Assembly (NCBI GenBank): GCA_028718525.1
Contig: JAQULP010000007.1
Coordinates: 37,938-101,937 of the forward strand
Direction: 5' to 3'
DNA from: Sulfuricurvum sp.
GTDB taxonomy: Bacteria; Campylobacterota; Campylobacteria; Campylobacterales; Sulfurimonadaceae
DNA length: 64,000 nt
A model generated the notes under the pieces. It was not told the origin of the DNA. It saw only the letters and a program-made list of their open reading frames with translations, and did no database searches. The stretch's first letter is position 1; each line of letters opens with the position of its first letter. The translations under genes were made by a program, and so were the position numbers. Shown here piece after piece: positions 33,462-41,492 of the stretch.

Positions 33462-34276
33462 GCTTCAACCTTATTGAGTAGGTAGCGGACACCGTCATCG
33501 CAGATCTCGATAATGGAAATAGTCTCGCCGTTGTCGATCCAATAGATTCCAGCCTCCTGAAGATCGAAATCGTCACGCTTGAGGGGTTGACCTAATAAAA
33601 TCGTTTGCTGGGTGCCATTATAGCGGTTTTTAGGAATTCCAAGGGAAGTTTTGACATCAAGTGGAGCTTCGTTTTCATAAATAAATTGCCCTTCATTGAG
33701 TCTTTCCAGTGCACTTAACGCCCCTTCATACCCTAAAGCCGCCGCAATCATCTCGCCTAAAGAACGGATATAGGTCCCCTCGGATACGGTTGCTTCAAAG
33801 GTGACAAAAGGGTGGCGGTAGTGCAGGAGAGAGAGATTATAGACGGTTGACGTGATGGTCCGCAAATCAACCTCCTTCCCTTCACGAGCCAACGCATACG
33901 CTCTGCGCCCTTCGATTTTCTTGGCACTGTATTTGGGGGGCAAATAGGTGAGTTCTCCGGTAAGCGAAGCCAAAACAGTGGCCAGGCGCTCTTCGGTGAC
34001 GGGTTCGGTATCGTGGATGGATTCGATTTTTTCGATATCGAGCGTAGGCGAATACGCACCGAGCCAGAGTGTAGCGCGGTAGCGTTTGGGGGTTTTATTC
34101 AAAAATCGAAAGAGTCTTCCGTGATTGCCGAAGGCTATAATCAAAACCCCTTTGGCAAAAGGGTCCAACGTCCCTGAATAGCCGGCTTTTTTAATTTTAT
34201 AACGGCGTTTTAACCGTCCCAAGAGTTGGTTTGAACTGATCCCGGAGGGTTTATAGGCGACGAAAAGACGATTCAA
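33455..34276 (-). CDS. truB: tRNA pseudouridine-55 synthase TruB
   Basis: Makes pseudouridine 55 in the T-loop of tRNAs. The 273 residues include KPSGISSNQLLGRLKR, GYSGTLDPFAKGVLIIA with the catalytic Asp, and EGRRAYALAREG with TVSEGTYIRSLG. The start appears to be TTG 34276, three bases after the helicase stop, with GGAG upstream. No RBS-bearing ATG is closer to the conserved N-terminus. Confidence 0.94.
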   Translation of the reverse strand: MNRLFVAYKPSGISSNQLLGRLKRRYKIKKAGYSGTLDPFAKGVLIIAFGNHGRLFRFLNKTPKRYRATLWLGAYSPTLDIEKIESIHDTEPVTEERLATVLASLTGELTYLPPKYSAKKIEGRRAYALAREGKEVDLRTITSTVYNLSLLHYRHPFVTFEATVSEGTYIRSLGEMIAAALGYEGALSALERLNEGQFIYENEAPLDVKTSLGIPKNRYNGTQQTILLGQPLKRDDFDLQEAGIYWIDNGETISIIEICDDGVRYLLNKVEAC

Positions 34277-36325
34277 TTAGAGTTTCTCCACAAATGAGGC
34301 TAGGATTTCCCGTTTGTTACCGCCGAAATTGATGCTCAGTTTGAATTCGCGTCCCGATTTGCTCACCCCTTCAACACGCCCGGCTCCAAAGATTTTATGG
34401 CGGACCAAATCCCCTTTTTTATACGAGGTGTTTTTTTCCAGAATCAATGAACCTTCGCATAATCCTGCTTCATTGATAAAGCGGCTTTTTTGCAGATCGG
34501 TACGGCGCCCTTTGTAAAAACGGCTGTTGACGTTGGAGAGGGTAAGATTGCTTTTTGCCCGGGTTATGGCAACGTAACCGAGACGGCGTTCTTCTTCAAG
34601 ATCGCTTCCGTCTCCGATAAGCGGTAGGAATCCCTCTTCCATCCCGATGACGAACAGATGCTCAAATTCGAGCCCTTTGGAAGCATGGATGCTCATAATG
34701 TAGATGCTTTCCCCTTCTACCTGGTCTTGTTCGCTCTGGAGGGTGATGTCGTTTAAAAACTCGGCGAGGGAAGCGTCGGGGTTTTGTTTGACGTAATCAC
34801 GGAATAAACCGTAAAATTCATCGATATTGGCAATTTTTTCGGCTTCGTCAGGGAGCCCTTTAAGGGTCTCTTTGATTTTAAAACGTTCTTCGAGAAGATC
34901 GATGAAGCGGTAAATGGCCTCTTCGGATATTCTGCGCAAATCAAGGATTTCGGCAACGAAGTCACGCAATTCGCCCGCACTTTTTTTGCGGACAAGCCCT
35001 TCAAGGTCGTGATCGCTGAGGGTAGAGATGAATTCGAACATCGATTTTCCGGCTTCGATGGAGGAGAGCTCGATTTTATCGATTGTCGCTTTTCCGAGAC
35101 CTCGTTTGGGTTTATTGATAATCCGTTTGAGAGAAAAATTGTCATGGACGTTGGTGATAACCCGGAGATAGCTGATCAGATCTTTGATTTCGGCACGGTC
35201 ATAGAACCGCAACCCTCCGACGAGCTTGTAAGCGATGCCGGCGCGGTTGAGCCCCTCTTCCAAGGATCGGCTGAGGGCATTGATACGGTAGAGTACGGCG
35301 ATCTCGTTGGGGCGAACCCCTTGCGCGATGAGCGCTTTGATCGCTTTGGCAATTTTTTGAGACTCTTCGCTTTCATCGTTGGAGGTAATGGTCTGAACCT
35401 CTTCTCCTCCGCTTTTGGTGGCAATCAATGTTTTGCCCAAACGGGAACGGTTGTGTTCGATCAGGGCATTGGCAACGGTAAGAATCGGCTGGGTGGAACG
35501 GTAGTTATGTTCAAGCTTGACCACCGTTGCATCGGCAAAATCCTGATCAAATTCGAGAATATTGCGAACATGTGCTCCGCGCCACCCGTAAATACTTTGG
35601 TCGTCGTCTCCGACGACGCAGAGATTGTTATGGGTAGTGCACAGTTTTTGGAGGAGTCTGAGCTGCAGCTCATTCGTGTCTTGATACTCATCGATCATGA
35701 TATAGCGGTATCTATTGGAGGTCTGGGTACATAAATCGGGGTGTTCGTCTAATAGTTTATACGTGAGGCAGAGTAAGTCATCGAAGTCGACGAGGTTGTT
35801 CTTGAGTAAATACGCTTCATACTCTTCATAGATTTTGGCGATATGTTTGTAATTGGTGAGTTCCGCTTGGGTGTACGCTTCGGCAGGGTCGATCAGCGAA
35901 TTTTTGTAACGGGAAATTTCCGATGCGATCAATGCGGTCGGCAGATCGGCATTGATTTTTTTGATAATCTTTTTTTTATCGTCGGTATCGATGACCACAA
36001 AATTGTTGGCACGTCCCAATAGATTGATATGAAACTTTAAAAATAGGAGGCCGAATTTATGGAAAGTACAGAGCAACGGAGGATAGGAGTTTTGGGAGAT
36101 GAGATTCATCGCCCGTTCGCGCATCTCTTTCGCCGCTTTATTGGTAAAGGTGAGGGTGAGGGTGTTGTCCGCCGGTATCCCTACATGGTCAAGAAGATAG
36201 GCAAGGCGCGAGGTGATCGTTTTGGTTTTTCCGCTTCCCGCACCCGCTAGAATGAGCAAAGGGCCGTCAATTCGTTCGACCGCGCTCCGTTGGGCTTCAT
36301 TAAGGTCTGCGAGAATTTTATCCAT
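34277..36325 (-). CDS. uvrD: UvrD/Rep-family DNA helicase
   Basis: A 682-residue superfamily 1A 3'-5' helicase for repair and replication restart. Motifs: ILAGAGSGKTKTITSRLAYL (Walker A), TFTNKAAKEMRERA, IMIDEYQDTNELQ (II), VVGDDDQSIYGWRGA (III), EHNYRSTQPIL (IV), SIHASKGLEFEHLFVIG (V) and RRLGYVAITRAK (VI). It ends with a Tudor-like stretch (KGDLVRHKIFGAGRVEG) typical of PcrA/UvrD. UvrD versus Rep cannot be decided from this alone. Confidence 0.92.
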   Translation of the reverse strand: MDKILADLNEAQRSAVERIDGPLLILAGAGSGKTKTITSRLAYLLDHVGIPADNTLTLTFTNKAAKEMRERAMNLISQNSYPPLLCTFHKFGLLFLKFHINLLGRANNFVVIDTDDKKKIIKKINADLPTALIASEISRYKNSLIDPAEAYTQAELTNYKHIAKIYEEYEAYLLKNNLVDFDDLLCLTYKLLDEHPDLCTQTSNRYRYIMIDEYQDTNELQLRLLQKLCTTHNNLCVVGDDDQSIYGWRGAHVRNILEFDQDFADATVVKLEHNYRSTQPILTVANALIEHNRSRLGKTLIATKSGGEEVQTITSNDESEESQKIAKAIKALIAQGVRPNEIAVLYRINALSRSLEEGLNRAGIAYKLVGGLRFYDRAEIKDLISYLRVITNVHDNFSLKRIINKPKRGLGKATIDKIELSSIEAGKSMFEFISTLSDHDLEGLVRKKSAGELRDFVAEILDLRRISEEAIYRFIDLLEERFKIKETLKGLPDEAEKIANIDEFYGLFRDYVKQNPDASLAEFLNDITLQSEQDQVEGESIYIMSIHASKGLEFEHLFVIGMEEGFLPLIGDGSDLEEERRLGYVAITRAKSNLTLSNVNSRFYKGRRTDLQKSRFINEAGLCEGSLILEKNTSYKKGDLVRHKIFGAGRVEGVSKSGREFKLSINFGGNKREILASFVEKL

Positions 36326-36429
36326 GCTGTTTCTGCCTTCTTCAGGTTATATAGTAAATTTATTATAGCCCAAGTTTTCTGTTTTTTAAATTCCGTCTCC
36401 GAATCAATCATAAGTTAAGCGGTAAACTC

Positions 36430-36458
36430 TTGAAATGGTTATAATAATGAGTTATAAT
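36430..36458 (+). promoter_or_regulatory. Promoter of the LysR-type regulator gene
   Basis: TTGAAA at 36430-36435, 17 bases, TATAAT at 36453-36458, 31 bases before the gene start. A second TATAAT lies at 36440-36445. The gap to the divergent helicase gene is 164 bases. Confidence 0.6.
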
Positions 36459-36489
36459 TAGGGTATTCATTCAACTTATAGGAATTATT

Positions 36490-37389
36490 ATGTTAAAAGA
36501 TTTTGCCAAACTCATGACGTTTTTAACCGTCGTCCGAGAAAAAAGTTTTTCTAAAGCATCGGCAAAGCTTGGTATTTCACAACCGGCTGTAACCCAGCAA
36601 ATTAAATTCATCGAGGATTATCTCGATACGCGCGTCGTCGAGCGTAAAAAGAACGGGATCAAGCTCACGAAAGAGGGGGAAGACCTCTTCCGTATCGCTA
36701 TGAAACTGGAAAAAGCGATTCAATCGAGCGAAAAAGAGCTTTTGAAAATTATTAACAAAGAGTTTACGTTTATCGTGGGGGCCTCATATGCCATCGGGAA
36801 CTATGTTCTCCCCTCCTATCTGGGGCAACTCAAAGAGAAAATCAACAATGAAGTGCATATTCGCGTCGGTTTTTCAGAAGAGATCATCGATCAGCTTTTT
36901 GAGAAAAAAATCGATATCGCCCTGATTGAATCTCCGGTTTTCAGAGACGGATTGATTTATCGCGAATGGGAAGAGGATGAATTGGTTATTTTCTCCAATC
37001 AGCCGATCCCCAAACAGCTGCGGAAAGAAGATCTGTATAAATTCGACTGGATCTGCCGAGATGAAAATTCGCATACGCGTAAATTGACCTCTGAAGTGTT
37101 CGAAGAGATCGGTGTAGAGTGTTCGGGCTTCAGCGTTATCGGTGTCGTCGCGAGCTCTACGGCTATTAAAGAGACCTTGATGCGTTCTCCGAAAGATGCG
37201 CCGCGACCGGTCGTATCGGTTATCTCCCGTCATGTTATCCGTGATGAGGTTGAAGAGGGGAGATTGTATGAAGCGCGCATTAAAAATTATAAAATCAAAC
37301 GTAAATTCTACATTGTCTACAGTAAAGAGCGCAAACACGACGCGTTTATCGATAATGTCGTAACGTATCTGCTTGGGTTAAAACTCTAA
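36490..37389 (+). CDS. LysR-type transcriptional regulator
   Basis: A 299-residue LTTR. The N-terminal helix-turn-helix is clear: FLTVVREKSFSKASAKLGISQPAVTQQIKFIEDYL. That stretch is given in parts: SFSKASAKLGISQPAVTQQI is the reading head. The effector domain (about 90-295) begins FTFIVGASYAIGNYVLPSYL and contains the usual two-lobe pattern. No metabolic gene beside it shares its promoter, so the regulon cannot be guessed. Monocistronic, with its own promoter and a hairpin after it. Confidence 0.88.
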   Translation: MLKDFAKLMTFLTVVREKSFSKASAKLGISQPAVTQQIKFIEDYLDTRVVERKKNGIKLTKEGEDLFRIAMKLEKAIQSSEKELLKIINKEFTFIVGASYAIGNYVLPSYLGQLKEKINNEVHIRVGFSEEIIDQLFEKKIDIALIESPVFRDGLIYREWEEDELVIFSNQPIPKQLRKEDLYKFDWICRDENSHTRKLTSEVFEEIGVECSGFSVIGVVASSTAIKETLMRSPKDAPRPVVSVISRHVIRDEVEEGRLYEARIKNYKIKRKFYIVYSKERKHDAFIDNVVTYLLGLKL

Positions 37390-37442
37390 CCCTTCCGCTC
37401 ACCGCTCTTTTCCATCTGCTTGCCTCTCAGACGGAGGAATAA

Positions 37443-37462
37443 GGGGCGCTTGCCCCGCTTTT
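37443..37462. terminator. GC hairpin between convergent genes
   Basis: GGGGC (37443-37447) pairs with GCCCC (37452-37456) around GCTT, followed by GCTTTT on the + strand. It lies between the end of the LysR gene and the end of the minus-strand gene at 37486 and could serve either. The T run is weak. Confidence 0.4.
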
Positions 37463-37485
37463 CCCCGTTTGGTTTTTCGTCGCTG

Positions 37486-37947
37486 CTACTTTTTCTTCAG
37501 AAATTTTTGGTTTTCGGGATTGGAGAGCAAGGCACTCATCGAGTTTTGAATCCCCTCTTGTTTTTCGATATTGACGATAGGGTGGTGTTCCTGCGGAATG
37601 GCCAGATTAACAAATGCCGGCGTATCGTCGATAATGACCTGGACAATGGATAAGAGGGGTACAGAGACGAAACTCCCGATGTTTTCTTGACCGAATCCCG
37701 CTTCGAAGATGAGGATGTCATTATCGATCCGGGCACTTTCGAAGGTGTATCCCGCCAGAAAAAAGAGGGTCATCGCCCGAAACTCTTCACTTAAATGTTT
37801 GGGGAGGGGAGGGTCAAAGGTTACGTGTTCAATTTTGCATAAAATACCGAAATTCTGGTCATTTTCAAAAAGATAAATGAGCATATCCCGAACATGATTT
37901 TCCATTAAGCGGGCGAACGAAGAGCTTTTGATAATATCGAATAGCAT
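37486..37947 (-). CDS. SspB-like small protein, possible ClpX adaptor
   Basis: A 153-residue protein not assigned to a named family with certainty. Its pattern follows SspB: an N-terminal helix (ARLMENHVRDMLIYLFEND), several strands, the segment DILIFEAGFGQENIGSFVSV that parallels SspB's D-x-x-x-F-x-A-R-F-G-G region, then VPLLSIVQVII in place of VPLAAVLAIYA, a variable linker and a short basic C-terminus (FLKKK). SspB delivers ssrA-tagged proteins to ClpXP. The similarity was judged by eye. ATG 37947 is preferred; the frame extends upstream to 38034. It is the last gene after cysK and the PabC-like gene. Confidence 0.5.
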   Translation of the reverse strand: MLFDIIKSSSFARLMENHVRDMLIYLFENDQNFGILCKIEHVTFDPPLPKHLSEEFRAMTLFFLAGYTFESARIDNDILIFEAGFGQENIGSFVSVPLLSIVQVIIDDTPAFVNLAIPQEHHPIVNIEKQEGIQNSMSALLSNPENQKFLKKK

Positions 37948-38050
37948 AGCGGCAGACCTGTTTGTGTTTAAGTTCTTCCTCGATGGAGGAGCGTGCAATA
38001 CCCATGCCGTAGGCGAAACCGTCAACCGTTTCACCCCGATGGTGTTTAAT

Positions 38051-38620
38051 TTAAGCGATTATACCATTTTCGACTTCAATGAATCCTACCATTGCATTCA
38101 TAACGGCGATTTTGGTTGCCTTGCCAATATCCGCCTCGGTCAGTAACGCCGGGGTTAAAAACCCCTCGTCGAGCAGGCGTGAACGGGTCGTTCCATTCAA
38201 TAACGGTGTTTGCGGAGTGAACCATTTGCCGTCAATATATAAGGCAATATTGGCTATGGTCGTGTCGGTTAGAAAACCGTTTTTGATGATAAGCACATCA
38301 TCGCATTCACCCCGCTGCTGAAATAAAAGATCCAAAGGCTTGCGATTTTCATATTTGAGCGGATAATGGAGGGCATCGGCAGAAATCAGTTTGATCGATC
38401 GGACGGGCCTTGGCGTATAGGGTAAAAATTCGATCCGGTAATCGGATTCGCTATAAAGGAATCGGCACCGATAGAGTCCCGATGAGGGGGGGATAATCAG
38501 GTGTTCAAGATCGTAATGCGTTTGAATCTTGAGTGAACGGAGCGACCGCTCTAAACGCTCCTGATGATGGGATAGGTGAAGTACCGTCCCGTTTTCGCAT
38601 CGGAGCGTTTCCAAAAGCAT
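38051..38620 (-). CDS. Class IV aminotransferase, PabC-like
   Basis: A 189-residue PLP-dependent fold-type IV enzyme, probably 4-amino-4-deoxychorismate lyase or a related branched-chain-type enzyme. It has LLETLRCENGTVLHLSHHQERL at the start in pieces, the RRCRFLYS-like strand YRCRFLYS, and the end motifs TDTTIANIALYIDGKWFTP and LLNGTTRSRLL. It is short for PabC (usually about 270), lacking part of the N-terminal domain, as in many Campylobacterota copies. ATG 38620 lies two bases after the cysK stop. The substrate is inferred. Confidence 0.7.
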   Translation of the reverse strand: MLLETLRCENGTVLHLSHHQERLERSLRSLKIQTHYDLEHLIIPPSSGLYRCRFLYSESDYRIEFLPYTPRPVRSIKLISADALHYPLKYENRKPLDLLFQQRGECDDVLIIKNGFLTDTTIANIALYIDGKWFTPQTPLLNGTTRSRLLDEGFLTPALLTEADIGKATKIAVMNAMVGFIEVENGIIA

Positions 38621-38621
38621 T

Positions 38622-39545
38622 CTAAGACTCAAACAGAGGTGTGCTGAGGTAACGTTCTGCCGTATCGCAGAGGATGGTAACAATGGTTTTCCCCTGATTT
38701 TCGCTGCGTGCGGCGACTAGGGATGCGGCGTGTACGTTCGCTCCGGCAGAGATACCGACCAGCAGCCCCTCGGATCGCGCCAACGCTTTGGATGCGGCGA
38801 TAGCTTCTTCGTTGCTTACGGTAATGATCTCTTGATAAATGGAGGTATTCAAAACTTCCGGGACGAATCCTGCGCCGATCCCTTGAATTTTATGCGGGCC
38901 GGGTTTTCCGCCCGAAAGGACCGGGGAGTCTTTGGGCTCTACGGCAATAATTTGCAGATCGGGTAAAACGGCTTTCAACGCTTCACCGATTCCGGTTAAG
39001 GTCCCCCCGGTACCGACAGCGGCGATAAAGATATCGATTTTGCCGTCGGTATCGTTAAGAATCTCTTGGGCGGTCGTTAACCGATGGATTTCCGGATTGG
39101 AAGGATTGGCGAATTGCTGGAGAATGATGGCGTTAGGATTAGCCGCCACCAGGGCATTGGCTTCATCGATCGAGCCTTTCATCCCCAGTGCCGCCGGAGT
39201 AAGGACAAGGTTGGCGCCTAAGGCTTTGAGAAGATTGCGTCGTTCAATACTCATCGATTCGGGCATGGTCAGAGTAAGTTTAAGTCCCAATGCGGCGCAA
39301 ATAGAGGCTAAAGCGATACCGGTATTGCCGCTTGTAGGCTCGATAATGAGGGTCTCTTCATTGATTTTTCCCTCTGCCATCGCCGTACGGATCATGTTGA
39401 ATCCGATACGATCTTTGACCGAGCTGGTAGGGTTCATAAATTCACATTTTCCCAAAATGGTTGCGCCGTTGAGGGCTGAGGGTGCGTTCAGGCGAACCAA
39501 AGGGGTATTGCCGATAAGTTCGGTGATATTGGATGCAATTTTCAT
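38622..39545 (-). CDS. cysK: Cysteine synthase (O-acetylserine sulfhydrylase)
   Basis: Makes cysteine from O-acetylserine and sulfide in the cytosol. The 307 residues include LIGNTPLVRLN, the PLP lysine in NPTSSVKDRIG, EPTSGNTGIALA, the phosphate loop VGTGGTLTGIGEAL and GISAGANVHAA. CysK fits the length better than CysM. It has a likely own promoter (TATAAT at 39575-39570 on this strand) and heads the cysK-PabC-SspB-like run. Confidence 0.92.
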   Translation of the reverse strand: MKIASNITELIGNTPLVRLNAPSALNGATILGKCEFMNPTSSVKDRIGFNMIRTAMAEGKINEETLIIEPTSGNTGIALASICAALGLKLTLTMPESMSIERRNLLKALGANLVLTPAALGMKGSIDEANALVAANPNAIILQQFANPSNPEIHRLTTAQEILNDTDGKIDIFIAAVGTGGTLTGIGEALKAVLPDLQIIAVEPKDSPVLSGGKPGPHKIQGIGAGFVPEVLNTSIYQEIITVSNEEAIAASKALARSEGLLVGISAGANVHAASLVAARSENQGKTIVTILCDTAERYLSTPLFES

Positions 39546-39569
39546 AATCTTCTCCCTTTCTTTTTGACG

Positions 39570-39575
39570 ATTATA
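39570..39575 (-). promoter_or_regulatory. Likely -10 box of cysK
   Basis: Read on the minus strand, TATAAT lies 25 bases before the cysK ATG, in the 113-base gap after the response-regulator gene. GGGAGAAG just before the ATG is the ribosome site. No convincing -35 box. Confidence 0.5.
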
Positions 39576-39658
39576 ATACGATACCGAGTAAAACCAAAGA
39601 AATACAACTTATTTGCTATGGATTACGACTCCTTAACGTGGCTTGCACTTTGGATAAA

Positions 39659-40354
39659 TCAATTGCCGGTGCAGACAAAACGGTATCCGATACCTAATTC
39701 GGTTTGAATGTATTTTGGAGAAGTTGTACTGATTTCGATTTTCTTCCGCAATGCATTGATATAGGTTCGAAGGTATTGCATTTCGTGCTGGTAGCCGATT
39801 CCCCATACCTCTTTTAATATTTTTGTGTGCGGCAGAACCTGATTGCGGTGAAGCATGAGATATTTTAATAAATTGAATTCCGTCGGGGTTAATTTCATAA
39901 GGGTATCCCCTTTGTGCACCGACAATTGTTCGACATCGATCGTGATGTCATTGCAGGTAATCAGGGCATCGGAAGTTTGAAGAATCATAAAACGTCTCTG
40001 TGTTGAGCGTACCCTCGCGAGCAGTTCATTGGTGGAAAAGGGTTTGGTGACATAATCATCGGCACCCGCATCCAAAGCGGCTATGATCTCCTGTTCATTA
40101 TTTCGGGCAGAGACGATAATAATGGGGACAGAAAGCTGTGAGCGTATCGTTTTGATAAGCTCTTTTCCATCTCCGTCGGGCAATCCCAAATCGAGTAAAA
40201 TAATATCCGGACTTCGGGTCTGAAGCTCTCTGAGGGCGCTTTGACGATCTTTGGCCAATAGGGTTTTATGACCCAGCTGCCCGAAGGCAAGCTGCAAAAG
40301 TCGGCTAATTGCTTCATCATCCTCGACGATCAATATTTGCTGATGGGGTTTCAT
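39659..40354 (-). CDS. kdpE: KdpE-like OmpR-family response regulator
   Basis: A 231-residue receiver plus winged-helix regulator. The receiver has QILIVEDDEAIS, the phosphoacceptor in IILLDLGLPDGDG, SARNNEQ and YVTKPFSTNELLARV. The DNA-binding domain shows LTPTEFNLLKYLMLHRNQVL and LRTYINALRKKIE, close to KdpE. The kinase gene lies two bases upstream. The potassium ATPase genes kdpABC are not in the window, so the symbol rests on sequence likeness. Confidence 0.75.
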   Translation of the reverse strand: MKPHQQILIVEDDEAISRLLQLAFGQLGHKTLLAKDRQSALRELQTRSPDIILLDLGLPDGDGKELIKTIRSQLSVPIIIVSARNNEQEIIAALDAGADDYVTKPFSTNELLARVRSTQRRFMILQTSDALITCNDITIDVEQLSVHKGDTLMKLTPTEFNLLKYLMLHRNQVLPHTKILKEVWGIGYQHEMQYLRTYINALRKKIEISTTSPKYIQTELGIGYRFVCTGN

Positions 40355-40356
40355 GG

Positions 40357-41376
40357 CTACTCCAAGGGTAAAGATGCGGGTTTTTTAACAATCGGTAAAA
40401 TCACTTCGATACATATTCCGGATGAGGTATTATAGGCACGGATCGTTCCGTTATGGGCGATAGTGATCTCTTTGCAGATGGAGAGGCCGATACCGCTTCC
40501 CGAAATATCAGCCGTATTTTCTGCTCGGTAAAATTTTTCAAAAAGATTTTCCAGCTCTTCGGAACTAAGGGGCGGACATTGATTGCAGAAGGTGATCTTC
40601 CATCGGGTCGGAGCCGTCGTGATGGCTATCTCTATCGGATGATCTTTGTAGGAGTATTTGAGTGCATTGTCGATCAGATTGATGAAAAGACGCATTAATA
40701 ACCCGCCGTCTCCGTAAAACAGCGGAAGCTCTTCACTGAAGCGGCATTCGATCCGTTCGTGTTGAACGTCACTTCGAAATTCGCGCAGAGCGATACTGAC
40801 GAGGTCCTCAAAATCGCACCACTCTTTTTTAAGCGGTGTACGGGAATTTTGAAGCCGGGCACTGTCAAGCAGCGTACTGATGAGGCGGTTCATCTGACGG
40901 CTTGATTCGATGATCTGGGAGAGGGCTTTGTAACGTAGAGCGGCATCTAGCGGATGGGTCTCAACCAAAAACGTAGCGTTGCCCATGATGGAGGAGAGGG
41001 GGGTTTTAAGATCATGTGAAAGGGTGTTTAAGAGGGTCTCCTTGATCCCGTTCGCATGGATTTTTTGGGCTTGCACCGTAATGATATATCCGACGATGTA
41101 GAAAATGATAAAGCTCCAGATATAGATGATCTCATGGACGATAAAACTGAGGGTCGGCGGGATATAGATAAGGGCAAGGACCCCTATCGAAAAAGTGGTG
41201 ACAATTACGGTAGCGGGCAGATTTCCGCGCAAGGCAATAACGATCACGGGGAGGAGATGGATCAAAATGATATTGGTCATCTCGAGCTGCTGTTTAAAAA
41301 TTTGAGCAATAACGGTGATGACGCCAAAGAGAAGCAACGTTACAAAATAGTGCCGATACGGATAGATCCATTGCAT
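40357..41376 (-). CDS. Short KdpD-like sensor histidine kinase
   Basis: A 339-residue kinase made of the C-terminal half of KdpD: four membrane helices of the DUF4118 type (residues about 10-105), a HisKA domain with LLNTLSHDLKTPLSSIMGNA (phosphohistidine in SHDLKTP) and a HATPase domain with LFINLIDNALKYS and SGSGIGLSICKEI. The long N-terminal KdpD and USP domains of E. coli KdpD are absent. ATG 41376 directly precedes the first membrane helix; earlier in-frame codons to 41427 look non-coding. Confidence 0.8.
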   Translation of the reverse strand: MQWIYPYRHYFVTLLLFGVITVIAQIFKQQLEMTNIILIHLLPVIVIALRGNLPATVIVTTFSIGVLALIYIPPTLSFIVHEIIYIWSFIIFYIVGYIITVQAQKIHANGIKETLLNTLSHDLKTPLSSIMGNATFLVETHPLDAALRYKALSQIIESSRQMNRLISTLLDSARLQNSRTPLKKEWCDFEDLVSIALREFRSDVQHERIECRFSEELPLFYGDGGLLMRLFINLIDNALKYSYKDHPIEIAITTAPTRWKITFCNQCPPLSSEELENLFEKFYRAENTADISGSGIGLSICKEITIAHNGTIRAYNTSSGICIEVILPIVKKPASLPLE

Positions 41377-41492
41377 AACGAAATTGTATACAAGTTTGTA
41401 TGAAATACAGCCAAAAGGGGATAGCAATTTTTTGATGCCGTTTTGATTCCAATTACTTTACCATATCGTTCGAAAATGAAAAAAGGGAATCC

